The notes under the pieces: generated by a model | The model's input: only the letters and a program-made list of their open reading frames with translations | Told to the model about the DNA's origin: nothing | Databases searched by the model: none | Shown here: positions 9,635 to 17,959 of the stretch, piece after piece | How the letters are laid out: each line of letters begins with the position of its first letter | How positions within the stretch are numbered: position 1 is the first letter of the stretch | Source of the DNA: Acidimicrobiia bacterium | Lineage (GTDB): Bacteria; Actinomycetota; Acidimicrobiia; Acidimicrobiales; JANYDT01 | Reading direction: 5' to 3' | Length of the DNA stretch: 48,332 bases | NCBI GenBank assembly: GCA_025359845.1 | Contig: JANYDT010000110.1 | Coordinates: 1-48,332 of the forward strand | Program-made: the position numbers and the translations under genes

Positions 9635-10324
9635 CTAAGCAGGCTTTGGTATCTTCGCTCGCATGGCGGTGGTCGACGCTTGGCCTTCGGGGCTGCGCAG
9701 CCAGGAGATGTAGTCGCCCCGTCCACGCTCACGAAACATCGGACTCGAGAAGATGTCGGCCCAATCGGCCACGGGCATCAGCATGTGAACCCAGTCGGGG
9801 TCGAAGGAGGCCGAGCGGCGTGCGTGCTCTTCCGACCGGAAGAGGTTCATGCCCGCTCAACGAAACGGTCGTGAAGCGGCGTCTCCTCCGACCGCGCTGC
9901 GGCTGTACCCGACCATGGTCGGAGGAGTCACTGAGAGGATCTCGTCGTCGCGCGTCTCGATCGACAACCATTCGCCGCAGTCGAGGCACGGCGCGTCGAC
10001 TCGGACCGCCTGGCCCGGAAACAGCCATCGCACGGCCAGCGCTTCGAAGCCGCACTGCGCGAACCAGCGCTGGCGCCCGTCGACGGTGATCCGGTATTGC
10101 GTCGGCTGATTGTTGAACGGCGGGAACGACGCGATGTAGTCGGTACCGGGATGCGTCCAGGCCGGGATGCCCGAAGCCATGAGGTCGTTGACGATCCTGC
10201 GCCCGGTTTCGGGATCGACGCCGAGTTCGGCGGCCAGCTCCACGTAGTGAGGAGCCTGCCCCGTGCGAACCATGCGCGCAAGCACCGCGGAGAAGGCCCG
10301 GTCAAGGATCGCAACGTCGGTCAT
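9635..10324 (-). pseudogene. MerB-like alkylmercury (organomercurial) lyase, frameshifted
   Basis: From ATG 10324 the product begins MTDVAILDRAFSAVLARMV, has a winged-helix-like segment (LAAELGVDPETGRRIVND) and the MerB core APCLDCGEWLSIETRD, which contains cysteines in the region of the lyase active site. After GYSRSA the frame is lost. SEETPLHDRFVER is in a second frame from about 9895 to 9852, and MNLFRSEEHARRSASF to the stop at 9635 is back in the first frame. MerB cleaves carbon-mercury bonds, passing Hg(II) to MerA, but no mer operon partner is present. Alkylmercury-lyase-fold proteins with other roles exist. The two breaks cancel in frame, but the original frame meets a stop (RPFR then TGA) between them, so the gene is interrupted. 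Confidence 0.75.
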
Positions 10325-10387
10325 GGTGCAAGCCTCGCGGGTGATGCGACGTGCGCACAAGCCGACGCCGGGACGCCACCGGATCAA

Positions 10388-11233
10388 TCAGGTTGCGCCG
10401 TTGCCGCCGTTGCTCGTGCGGTAGTCGCCGAAGGGTTGGTCCCTGGCCTGCAGAGCGCTGGTGAGTCCCTTCTCGCGGGTTGCCGCTATGAACTCCTTCA
10501 ACGCCTTGGTGTGCGTGCCGAGCGCACACAGCTCGGTCCCGGCCCGGATGCCGGCCCGCATGCCCATGTGATCCATCTGGCGGTGCACCAGCCGCTTGTT
10601 CATCTGCACGATTTCGGTCGGCAGGGTGGCGATGCGTTCGGCCACCTCGAGCACGGCCGCGTCGAGTTCGTCGGCGGGAAAGGCTCGGTTGGCCCAGCCT
10701 TCGGCGACCGCCTCCACTCCGGTGATCGAATCGCCGGTCACCATCATCTCCATCGCTCGGCGCATGCCGAGAAACCAAGCGTGGAAATGCATATCGGGCA
10801 CACCGAAGCGCACCGCCGGGTACCCCATCTTGGCGTCCTCGGCGATGTAGACGAGGTCGCAACCCGTCGCCAACTCGCTGCCACCGGCGAGGCAATAGCC
10901 GTGCACTTGAGCGATCACCGGCTTGGCGAGATCCCAGATCGACATCCAACCCTCGGTCACATGACGGGGCCATTGCCCGTCGCCGCCGGGCGTGTAGTAC
11001 GGCAGTTCGTGCCCCTCGTTGCCGCCGCCCAGGTCGTAACCGGCCGAGAACGACGGACCGGCGCCGCGGACGATCATCACCTTGACCGATGGGTCTTGAT
11101 CAGCGGCGCGCAGCGCATCGAGGATCGCACCCCGGAGCGGATGGATGAGAGAGTTACGTTTCTCGGGACGATTCATCGTGAGGCGACGCACACCGGGCCT
11201 CGGATCGTCGATCAACAGGATCTGGTCGGACAT
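10388..11233 (-). CDS. Enoyl-CoA hydratase/isomerase (crotonase) family protein
   Basis: From the ATG at 11233 (MSDQILLIDDP) the protein has 281 residues. I prefer it to the adjacent ATG at 11236 because AGGAG then lies 4 bases upstream instead of 1; an upstream extension to 11326 looks non-coding. Crotonase features are RRLTMNRPEKRNSL, the first oxyanion-hole segment GPSFSAGYDLG, and the second GYCLAGGSELATGCDL. At the place where classical enoyl-CoA hydratase has Glu144 this protein reads PAVRFG, so that Glu appears to be absent and simple hydration should not be assumed. Crotonases also catalyse isomerisation, decarboxylation or thioester hydrolysis. A paralogue lies at 42632-43405. The SnoaL-like gene starts divergently at 11344. 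Confidence 0.9.
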   Translation of the reverse strand: MSDQILLIDDPRPGVRRLTMNRPEKRNSLIHPLRGAILDALRAADQDPSVKVMIVRGAGPSFSAGYDLGGGNEGHELPYYTPGGDGQWPRHVTEGWMSIWDLAKPVIAQVHGYCLAGGSELATGCDLVYIAEDAKMGYPAVRFGVPDMHFHAWFLGMRRAMEMMVTGDSITGVEAVAEGWANRAFPADELDAAVLEVAERIATLPTEIVQMNKRLVHRQMDHMGMRAGIRAGTELCALGTHTKALKEFIAATREKGLTSALQARDQPFGDYRTSNGGNGAT

Positions 11234-11343
11234 CATGCTCCTTCGGCAGTCGCGGGTTTTGCGTCGGCCACCGTCGCGTGTTTCGCCCTTGGCAAGCAAA
11301 TGGAGATTGACCGGAGGAGACTGCATCAGTAGGGTCGACCACT

Positions 11344-11784
11344 ATGAGCGAGTCACTCGACGCGAGAATCACGCGCCTCGAAGATCTTATGGCGATACAC
11401 CAATTGTTCGTCGACTACGGCGAGCATCTCGACGCCGGTGACTTCGATGCCTACGCCGAGCTGTTCGCGGAGGACGGTGAGGTGCTACTCGGACCGATGG
11501 GACGGGCCAAAGGCCGCGCCGAGATCAAAGAGTTGATGGTCGCCCAACTGGCGGCCAACGTCGGCTCGACGTTCCACGTCATCAGCAGCCCGCGGGTAAC
11601 TATCGATGGCGACACCGCCAACTCGACAGTGATGTGGTCGGTGGCCGTAGTGGCCGACGACGGGCTGGCTCGCATCTCGATGGTAGGCCATCACCTCGAC
11701 CGCTTGACGCGCACGGCCGACGGCTGGAAGATCCAGCGTCGTAAGGGCATCGTCAACCTTCCATCGACGATGCCGAGTAAGTAG
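11344..11784 (+). CDS. SnoaL-like / NTF2-fold protein
   Basis: This 146-residue protein has the SnoaL_4 layout: LEDLMAIHQLFVDYGEHLDAGDFDAYAELF (quoted in parts: LMAIHQLFVDYGEHLD, then DAYAELFAEDGEV), followed by HVISSPRVTIDGDTA and GHHLDRLTRTADGWKI. The small cone-shaped fold binds hydrophobic small molecules and in some members catalyses isomerisation or dehydration. No known active-site set can be assigned here. It is divergent from the crotonase gene (about 110 bases between starts) and is followed after 27 bases by the amidase, so it likely shares a transcript with the amidase. It is only distantly similar to the protein at 7253-7795. Confidence 0.85.
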   Translation: MSESLDARITRLEDLMAIHQLFVDYGEHLDAGDFDAYAELFAEDGEVLLGPMGRAKGRAEIKELMVAQLAANVGSTFHVISSPRVTIDGDTANSTVMWSVAVVADDGLARISMVGHHLDRLTRTADGWKIQRRKGIVNLPSTMPSK

Positions 11785-11811
11785 AGACGGCCCTCCCACT
11801 ACCGTCGACCC

Positions 11812-13254
11812 ATGGAGCAATTCCTTAAGCCAACGCGCCGTGCCGGAGACGAGTTCGTTGATCTCGACGCCACCGCCCAAGCTGAACTGGTGCGTACGAA
11901 ACAGGTGCCGCCGCTCGAGCTGGTCGACGCCGCCATCGCCCGGATCGAGAGGCACAACCCGGCCATCAACGCCGTCATCTGGGACCGCTTCGACGCCGCC
12001 CGCGTTGAGGCGGGGGGCGAACTGCCGGACGGGCCGTTCCGAGGCGTCCCGTTCCTGCTAAAGGACATCGGAGCCAACCAGGCCGGCCTCCCGTACTACG
12101 CCGGTACCCGCGCGCTCAAGGCAGCAGGCCATGCCTCGCCGGTTGACAGCGTGCTGGGCGCCCGATTCCGGGCCGCCGGTCTGATCACACTCGGCAAGAC
12201 GAACCTGCCCGAGCTGGGCTCGTGCCCCACCACGCAGCCGCTCTCGTACGGCCCCACCAAGAACCCGTGGGACCTTGCCCGCTCCCCGGCCGGCTCTAGC
12301 GGCGGATCGGCGGCCGCCGTCGCGAGTGGCATGGTGGCCATCGCCCACGCCAACGACGGTGGCGGCTCGACGCGGTTGCCGGCGGCTTGGTGCGGCTTGG
12401 TCGGCCTGAAGCCGACCCGCGGCCGCGTTCCCAACCCCACCAACATCAGCCGTCTCACAGCCGAGCTGGTCGTGTCCCGCACGGTCCGCGATACGGCACG
12501 CATGCTCGACGCCGTCCACGGGGCCACCGACGCTGATCTCTACTTCGCACGGCCTACGGCGGGAACGTACGCCGAAGCAGTCCACGCCTCCGTGCCTCGC
12601 CTGCGTGTTGCCGTCTTAACCGACGGCGGTGAGTACCGCGTCGACCCCGCCTGCGTGGAGGGGGCGATGAACACAGCTGCGATTTTCGAAGCGGCGGGCC
12701 ACGATGTCGAAACGGTGACCGGCGACGTGCTGTTCGGCGGCGACGGACGGGTGAATGGCAAGCTCTGGATGGCCGGTCTCAACCAGCGGGTGGCGGAGAT
12801 CGGTGAGATCGTGGGGCGGCCGCTCACCCAGGACGACGTTGAGCCATACAACTGGGCCGCCGCCCAACGGGGCCGATCGATCAGCGCGGCCGAGTGGACG
12901 GCCGCCCAGCACAAGCAGCAGGCGTGGGCACAGGGCGTGTTCGAGTGGATGGCGCCGTTCGATCTGCTCATCACGCCCACCGCCGGCTGCCCGCCACTGC
13001 CCACCGACGAACTATGGCCCGACAACGCTAAGCCATGGACGATCGGGCGCACCTACGGGCTAATCGGCCGCTTCACTCTCCCGTTCAACGCGACAGGCCA
13101 CCCGGCCATCTCGCTACCGCTGCATCAGACCGTCAACGCACTACCCGTCGGCGTGCAACTGGTCGCCAAGATGCACCGCGACGACTTGCTGATCACCGTG
13201 GCCGGCTGGCTCGAAGAGGCCCACCCCTTTGCCGCGCTGCCGCTCGTGCGGTGA
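11812..13254 (+). CDS. Amidase (amidase signature family)
   Basis: The 480-residue protein carries the Ser-cisSer-Lys amidase signature. Lys84 lies in FRGVPFLLKDIGANQ, the cis-Ser region is AGSSGGSAAAVASG around 162, and the nucleophile Ser186 is in DGGGSTRLPAAWCG. Spacing between the three matches the family. Downstream GLKPTRGRVP and the C-terminal ATGHPAISLP segment are also typical. Enzymes of this family hydrolyse amides, nitrile-derived amides, acylated lactams or transfer ammonia (GatA); no GatB/C is nearby, so a stand-alone catabolic amidase is likely. It follows the SnoaL-like gene by 27 bases and precedes the second D-aminoacylase-like gene by 93. The amidase and two deacylases suggest growth on amide-containing compounds. 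Confidence 0.95.
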   Translation: MEQFLKPTRRAGDEFVDLDATAQAELVRTKQVPPLELVDAAIARIERHNPAINAVIWDRFDAARVEAGGELPDGPFRGVPFLLKDIGANQAGLPYYAGTRALKAAGHASPVDSVLGARFRAAGLITLGKTNLPELGSCPTTQPLSYGPTKNPWDLARSPAGSSGGSAAAVASGMVAIAHANDGGGSTRLPAAWCGLVGLKPTRGRVPNPTNISRLTAELVVSRTVRDTARMLDAVHGATDADLYFARPTAGTYAEAVHASVPRLRVAVLTDGGEYRVDPACVEGAMNTAAIFEAAGHDVETVTGDVLFGGDGRVNGKLWMAGLNQRVAEIGEIVGRPLTQDDVEPYNWAAAQRGRSISAAEWTAAQHKQQAWAQGVFEWMAPFDLLITPTAGCPPLPTDELWPDNAKPWTIGRTYGLIGRFTLPFNATGHPAISLPLHQTVNALPVGVQLVAKMHRDDLLITVAGWLEEAHPFAALPLVR

Positions 13255-13347
13255 CCCTTCTGGGGTGACCGAGGGACTGGCAACCGAGATGATTCCAAGA
13301 CGTAGGCGCAGCCGTCTTTTGTTGATGGAATTCAGTACCATGAGGTC

Positions 13348-15060
13348 ATGACGCATTTCGATACGATCATCCGTAACGGGACGGTGGTGGACGGAACGAG
13401 GGCGCCGCGCCGGGTCACCGACATCGGTGTGGCCGACGGGCGTATTGCCGCGGTGGGCGATCTGAGCGAAGACACCGCGACGAAGTCGATTGACGCGACG
13501 GGGCTCATCGTGGCGCCCGGATTTGTCGATCTGCACACGCACTACGACGCGCAGCTGTTCTGGGACCCGTATCTGTCGATGAGTGGATGGCACGGCGTGA
13601 CGAGCGTCGTGATCGGCAATTGCGGGTTCGGGTTCGCGCCCGTCCGCCCCGAAGCGCGTGATCGGGCGATGCTCACGATGGTGCGTACGGAGGCCATTCC
13701 GTATGAGTCGATGAAGGAGGGCATGCCGTGGGACTGGGTGAGTTTTCCCGAGTTTCTCGACTCGGTCGACCGGGCGCCCAAAGCCGTCAACGTGCGGGCG
13801 TTCGTTCCGCTGGCGCCGCTCATGACGTGGGTGATGGGCCTGGAGAGGGCCAAGGCCGGTGAGCTGCCCACCGACGACGAGCATGGCGAGATGGCCCGCC
13901 TGCTCGGCGAGGCGATGGACGCCGGCGCGGGTGGATGGTCGGCGCAACGGCTCAAGCCGTCGTCGGGCGCGAATGTGCAGCGCGACTACGACGGCACGCC
14001 GATGGTGACCGATGTGATGCACGACGAGACATGTCTTGTGCTCGGACGGGTGCTGCGCGACCGCAACGACGGGTTCATTCAACTCACCATGGCCGGTTCG
14101 GCCGGCGACCCCACCGAGTCGAGTCGCCACTATGAGGCCCTCGCAGCCGAGAGCGGCCGTCCGATCCTTTACAACGTGCTCCAGCCCTTCGACTCGATGC
14201 CCGATTTGCACCGCAACCGTATCAAGTGGATCGAGGACTGCCAGGCCCGCGGCCTCAAGATCTACGGCCAGGCCGTGACCACCGACGCCGGCTTCACGTT
14301 CACGTTCGAAGACTGGAACCTGTTCGACGAGAGCGACGCGTGGTGTGAAGCGACCACCGGCACCAACGCGGAACGACTCGCTAAGCTGGCCGATCCGGGC
14401 CGCCGCCAAGCGCTTCGCGATGCACGCGTTTTCGCGGCGGTCAGCGGGATCGCCAATATCGTCGTGCTGTCACCCAAGACTGACGCGACGAAACGCTGGT
14501 CGAACCACACGATCGCCGATGTGGCCAAGGCGACGGGCCAGCACCCCGTCGATGCGCTGCTCGACATCGCCGTGGCCGACGGTCTACGCACCACGTTCTA
14601 CGCCACTCCCAACGGGCTCAGTAACGAGCACCTCCGCGATCTGCTTTCCACTGAATACGCCCTCCCTGGGGTCTCCGACGGTGGCGCCCACACCAAGTTT
14701 CTCACGGCCGGCCGCTTCCCGACCGAGCTCATCGTAAGGGCCGTGCGCACCCACAACATCGTGAGCCTGGAGGAGGCTCATTACCGCCTGGCCGCGCTGC
14801 CGGCCAAGTGCGCCGGTTTCACCGACCGCGGCACCCTCGAAGTGGGTATGGGTGCCGACATCGTGATCTACGACTTCGACACACTCGACTCGGGCCCGCC
14901 CGAGGTGGCCCACGACCTTCCCGGCGGTGAATGGCGCCGCATCCAACGGGCCACGGGGTATCGCCACATCCTCGTCAACGGTGAGGTCACCATCGAGAAC
15001 GACACCGAAACGGGCGTCTACGCAGGACGCCTCCTGCGCAACTCGCCGGCGTTGGTGTGA
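13348..15060 (+). CDS. N-acyl-D-amino-acid deacylase-like amidohydrolase (second copy)
   Basis: This 570-residue paralogue of the 3800-5503 product shares the opening strand (DTIIRNGTVVDGTRAP), the metal motif GFVDLHTHYDAQLFWD near residue 60, WHGVTSVVIGNCGFGF with the D-aminoacylase Cys, and SDGGAHTKFL near 450 with the late metal-binding Asp. The C-terminus returns to the beta-sandwich with LVNGEVTIEN. The substrate range is expected to differ, since the middle regions diverge (a long insertion with EDWNLFDESDAWCE here). A possible start signal precedes ATG 13348 weakly. Neighbours upstream are the amidase and a SnoaL-like gene on the same strand; a VOC gene follows. Confidence 0.9.
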   Translation: MTHFDTIIRNGTVVDGTRAPRRVTDIGVADGRIAAVGDLSEDTATKSIDATGLIVAPGFVDLHTHYDAQLFWDPYLSMSGWHGVTSVVIGNCGFGFAPVRPEARDRAMLTMVRTEAIPYESMKEGMPWDWVSFPEFLDSVDRAPKAVNVRAFVPLAPLMTWVMGLERAKAGELPTDDEHGEMARLLGEAMDAGAGGWSAQRLKPSSGANVQRDYDGTPMVTDVMHDETCLVLGRVLRDRNDGFIQLTMAGSAGDPTESSRHYEALAAESGRPILYNVLQPFDSMPDLHRNRIKWIEDCQARGLKIYGQAVTTDAGFTFTFEDWNLFDESDAWCEATTGTNAERLAKLADPGRRQALRDARVFAAVSGIANIVVLSPKTDATKRWSNHTIADVAKATGQHPVDALLDIAVADGLRTTFYATPNGLSNEHLRDLLSTEYALPGVSDGGAHTKFLTAGRFPTELIVRAVRTHNIVSLEEAHYRLAALPAKCAGFTDRGTLEVGMGADIVIYDFDTLDSGPPEVAHDLPGGEWRRIQRATGYRHILVNGEVTIENDTETGVYAGRLLRNSPALV

Positions 15061-15159
15061 CAGGGTCGACGAGTCGACAAGGCAGTCGGTGGGGCCCTCG
15101 GCCAGGTATGGGCGAAGGTCCATCCGTGGCCCATCGCCTCGAGCCAGTAGCGTGCGGCC

Positions 15160-15489
15160 ATGGCTGTGAAGCGAGTGAGCGTTGTCGTCGGAGCCGATGC
15201 GTTGGCGGTATCCGTTGAGTTCTGGAAGTCGGTCCTCGGCATCGACCCGACGTTCGTCGACGGTGAGCGTTGGGCGCAGTTCGATGTGGGCGGCGCCCGT
15301 CTCAGCTTGGGCGCAGGAGCAGAGAGGCCGGCGACGACGAGCGTGATGGTCGCGGTCGACGACCTCGACGGGTTTCGCGCCAGTGTGGCCGTCGCTGCCG
15401 CGTCAGCTGTTGTTGACGGCCCGCACGAACGGCGGGTGACGTTCTCCGGACCGGCCGGTGAAACGGTGATCGTGTATCAGGCGAAGTAG
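15160..15489 (+). CDS. VOC-family (glyoxalase/bleomycin resistance-like) protein
   Basis: The 109-residue protein has one pair of beta-alpha-beta-beta-beta units: VSVVVGADALAVSVEFWKSVLGIDP (given in parts: DALAVSVEFWKSVLG), then ERWAQFDVGGARLSLG, SVMVAVDDLDGF and RRVTFSGPAGETVIVYQ. It looks like a minimal VOC domain. The first-strand His of metal-dependent members is replaced, so metal binding is uncertain. It is transcribed toward the ABM protein gene, and a strong two-part hairpin separates the two stops. Confidence 0.8.
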   Translation: MAVKRVSVVVGADALAVSVEFWKSVLGIDPTFVDGERWAQFDVGGARLSLGAGAERPATTSVMVAVDDLDGFRASVAVAAASAVVDGPHERRVTFSGPAGETVIVYQAK

Positions 15490-15491
15490 CG

Positions 15492-15535
15492 GAGCGCTTC
15501 GTAGCGCAATCGCGAACCTTTGCGCTACAGCGCTC
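15492..15535. terminator. Two-part hairpin between convergent genes (likely bidirectional terminator)
   Basis: GTAGCGCAA (15501-15509) pairs perfectly with TTGCGCTAC (15520-15528) around a 10-base loop. An outer stem GAGCGCT (15492-15498) pairs with AGCGCTC (15529-15535), separated on the left by a TC bulge. The structure sits exactly between the convergent VOC and ABM genes and includes the stop codon of the latter. Confidence 0.65.
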
Positions 15536-15818
15536 GCCCGTCGTTGGTGGTCTCGTACATGAACACTTCCCGGCTGATGGGCTGAGGACCAGTGGCCGGC
15601 GGTGCGGTCTTCAGACCCTTTGCGTGAGCGGAGAGTGAGTCGCGGTCGGCCCAGCGCTCGGTCAGGATCACGACATCGTGCTCAATCGGGTCGTTCGTAA
15701 ACGCGTAAGTGACGCATCCCGCTTCGGCCCGCGAGCGGCGCATGGCTTCTCGGCGGGACTCGATGAACGCGTCGCGCTCTTCGGGCTTGACGATGAACGT
15801 TCCGATGACGATCTGCAT
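15525..15818 (-). CDS. Antibiotic biosynthesis monooxygenase (ABM) domain protein
   Basis: The 97-residue protein opens MQIVIGTFIVKPEERDAFIE, then has SRAEAGCVTYAFTNDP and VILTERWADRDSLSAHAKG, the usual dimeric alpha/beta-barrel ABM sequence. Members act on quinone-like or aromatic substrates, or degrade haem, as cofactor-free oxygenases. Many small actinobacterial members have no known function. The histidine in SAHAKG corresponds to a commonly conserved ABM position. It is convergent with the VOC gene and lies 25 bases downstream of the SCO6745-family stop on the same strand direction. Confidence 0.85.
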   Translation of the reverse strand: MQIVIGTFIVKPEERDAFIESRREAMRRSRAEAGCVTYAFTNDPIEHDVVILTERWADRDSLSAHAKGLKTAPPATGPQPISREVFMYETTNDGRAL

Positions 15819-15843
15819 GACCGCACACTAGTAGTCGTCTTAG

Positions 15844-16728
15844 TCAGGGCCGCGTGTACGACGCGGGATCGCTCGGGTAGGCCTTCGCGGCGATGATCTC
15901 GAGCGCCCACGGGCGCAGGAGGTCGAGGAGCTCGTCGGCGTGCCCGCCGATCGCCTCGATGATGGACAGTTCCTGTCGGTCGGTGGCGTCCTCGATAGAC
16001 GCCCGCAATGCTTCGCCTTCGGCGGTGAACGAGCCGTTCTTCGGTTCGCCCGCGACGTAGCCCTTCTCATGGAGGCCGGCCCAGGTGGAGGCGATCTGCT
16101 CATCGGTCCAGCCGCGAGTCCGCGTGTACGGACCGACCGGCCTGCGCCACCACAGCTCCAGAAGGATCTGCGCCTCCACCGGACCGAGGCCGTGGCTGAT
16201 CCACGCCGCGATGTGGCTGTCGCCACGATGCTCGCGCACGAGGTCGGCGGCTCGCCAGAGATCACCGACCGGATCACCCGGCCATCCGAGCGATCGAAGC
16301 CCCGAGAACAGGGCCCGACCCTCTCCGGTCGCGGCGTCGGCTCCCGCCCTCAGCAGCTCGGTGGCCCGAGTCAACCCGTGAGAGTCGGCGCCGAGGATGC
16401 GTGTCAGCCCTTCGACTGTGCCCTGCTCGCGGGCCGTCAGCAGCGTGGCCGCATCGGTGACCGACCAGGCGTGCTCGACGGCAGGAATCACCATGGCGGG
16501 GCGGAACACGCCGAAGGCGGCCACGACCATCTCGCCCGTGACCGGTCCCTTGCCACCGCCGATACAGCCACCGCGGGAGGCAAAGTAAGCCGGGCCGAAG
16601 TCGGCCAGCCCGAGCGCGACGTAGCGCTCACGGCATTCCGGCAAGAAATACACAGCTCCGGCGATGGGCTCGAAGGCGTCGCGCAGACGCCTGGCGCGGA
16701 CGCGGAGTTCGGCTGCGGTGACGGGCAT
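15844..16728 (-). CDS. SCO6745-family protein (conserved actinobacterial, MarR/HTH-like)
   Basis: From ATG 16728 (MPVTAAELRVRARRLRDA) the protein has 294 residues; GTG 16746 and ATG 16740 are alternatives, but family proteins begin at the ELR..RRLRDAFEPI segment. Typical blocks are FEPIAGAVYFLPECRERYVALGL (in parts: AVYFLPECRERYVALG), FASRGGCIGG, GEMVVAAFGVFRP and the C-terminal helical region with WTDEQIASTWAGLHEKG and SFTAEGEALRASIEDATD, which resembles a winged-helix MarR-like end. The biochemical role of the family is unknown. It sits 100 bases downstream of the MarR gene and may be in the same transcription unit. Confidence 0.8.
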   Translation of the reverse strand: MPVTAAELRVRARRLRDAFEPIAGAVYFLPECRERYVALGLADFGPAYFASRGGCIGGGKGPVTGEMVVAAFGVFRPAMVIPAVEHAWSVTDAATLLTAREQGTVEGLTRILGADSHGLTRATELLRAGADAATGEGRALFSGLRSLGWPGDPVGDLWRAADLVREHRGDSHIAAWISHGLGPVEAQILLELWWRRPVGPYTRTRGWTDEQIASTWAGLHEKGYVAGEPKNGSFTAEGEALRASIEDATDRQELSIIEAIGGHADELLDLLRPWALEIIAAKAYPSDPASYTRP

Positions 16729-16828
16729 CGCGGCGAGCATAGGCACGCATCGGTCGGCTCAGATTCGCGTTGAACTCGCAAAGTCCTGGAGCAATGAGTC
16801 GAACAGGGGTGACCGTAGGGTCAAACCG

Positions 16829-17434
16829 CTAACGAAGGCGCTTGGGCCGGTTCCGGCGGCCTTCGAGTGGGATCGGATCGGCCGCGGCGACGGCCGCGGC
16901 CGACCCGAGGACTTTGGCCAGTAGCTTGAGCAGCGTGGCCCGCTCCGTGGCGGTGAGGTCGGCGAGCACTGCCTTTTCGAGCGCTCGGATGCCGGGTAGG
17001 AACCGGTCGGCGACGGCTTTGCCTTCGTCGGTGATCTCGATGAGCACGCTGCGGCGGTCATCGGGGTTCGGAACCCGTCGGACCCAGCCTTCGTACTCAA
17101 GCGCGTCGAGTGTTCCCGTCATGGTCCCTGATGAGGTAAACGTCCGTTCGCCGACCTCGCTGGGCGTGAGGGCCGTCGCCTCGCCGTCGATGACGGCGAG
17201 GCTGTTCAGTACGCTTTGCGCAACCCCGAACGTCGCCAGCATCGCTCGATCGACTTCGGCACTCAACGCCTGTCCGGCGCGGATGAGCGTTGCGAACGGC
17301 TCGGCCGCGGTCGTGTCGCCGTCGGGGTACTCCTTGGTGAAGTCGGCGTCGACCTTCACGACGCCCAGCGCAGCAGCGGAAGGTGGGGTTGCCCCCGCCT
17401 TTCGAACCCTGCGTGGGCGTCGTGCGTCAGGCAC
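16829..17434 (-). CDS. MarR-family transcriptional regulator
   Basis: The 201-residue protein starts at GTG 17434 and has the MarR winged-helix core: FGVAQSVLNSLAVIDGEATA (helices 2-3), LTPSEVGERTFTSSGTMTGT (recognition helix region), LEYEGWVRRVPNPDDRRSVL (the wing with the conserved D-R-R) and ITDEGKAVADRFLPGIRALE. The first ~45 residues are a family-variable tail. MarR dimers usually repress nearby genes and respond to phenolic ligands. Its start overlaps the stop of the ABM-like gene by 8 bases (GTGCCTGA), so they are translationally coupled. The palindromes at 17737-17777 ahead of the pair are its probable operator. Confidence 0.92.
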   Translation of the reverse strand: MPDARRPRRVRKAGATPPSAAALGVVKVDADFTKEYPDGDTTAAEPFATLIRAGQALSAEVDRAMLATFGVAQSVLNSLAVIDGEATALTPSEVGERTFTSSGTMTGTLDALEYEGWVRRVPNPDDRRSVLIEITDEGKAVADRFLPGIRALEKAVLADLTATERATLLKLLAKVLGSAAAVAAADPIPLEGRRNRPKRLR

Positions 17435-17699
17435 GCTCGAAAATCTCGATTCGTGGTGCCGAGGTGACGCCGCCGCGCTGCATCGCCGCGGCGAGTCCGG
17501 GGTCGGCGGCGAACGCCTCGGCCTGCTTGACCGAAGGAAAGTCGTGGGTGGCGATCACGTCGTTGGCGTCGGCCGGCAGCCGAAGCACCTGTTGGCCCGT
17601 GCAGCCGTGTTGGACGCGAAGCGCGTCAACGCTGTCGTAAACGACCCGCCAGGCGGCGTAGTCGGCGACGGTGTGACGGACGAACAACGTTGCGCTCAT
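17427..17699 (-). CDS. Small ABM-like / cyclase-type alpha-beta barrel protein
   Basis: This 90-residue protein begins MSATLFVRHTVADYAAWRVV, followed by SVDALRVQHGCTGQQVLRLP and IATHDFPSVKQAEAFAADPG. This pattern is found in small actinobacterial proteins of the dimeric alpha/beta-barrel group related to ABM enzymes. No catalytic residues can be named. It is the first gene of an operon with MarR, with an 8-base overlap. Co-regulation by MarR suggests a role in handling a phenolic or quinone-like compound, an inference from context. Confidence 0.75.
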   Translation of the reverse strand: MSATLFVRHTVADYAAWRVVYDSVDALRVQHGCTGQQVLRLPADANDVIATHDFPSVKQAEAFAADPGLAAAMQRGGVTSAPRIEIFERA

Positions 17700-17736
17700 G
17701 GTGTGGGTTCTTTCCGTGAAGAGAAGCTACTTGCTT

Positions 17737-17777
17737 CCATGTGGTCATGGTAACAGTAACTTGCCTCGCTGTCAAGT
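17737..17777. promoter_or_regulatory. Candidate MarR operator: two palindromes
   Basis: CCATG-TGGT-CATGG (17737-17750) is a perfect 5-bp-arm palindrome. ACTTG-N9-CAAGT (17759-17777) is a second perfect palindrome nine bases further on. Both lie just upstream of the ABM-like/MarR operon and in the gap divergent from the GNAT gene, where an autoregulating MarR repressor would bind. The gap is also notably AT-richer than its surroundings. Confidence 0.5.
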
Positions 17778-17959
17778 AATATTGCCTCGAGATATGCTTC
17801 CAATTCTCCTTCGCCGTAAGCGACGTTGTGGGCGCCGAGCGGCGAAAGGCGCAGCACCCAAGCTGAGGCTCGCGCAATGCTGGCGAGTGACACGAACCGG
17901 CGACGCTACCTGCTTTCGCGTAAATCGCGGCGATCCGCTCGATGAGTTGACCACAATGG

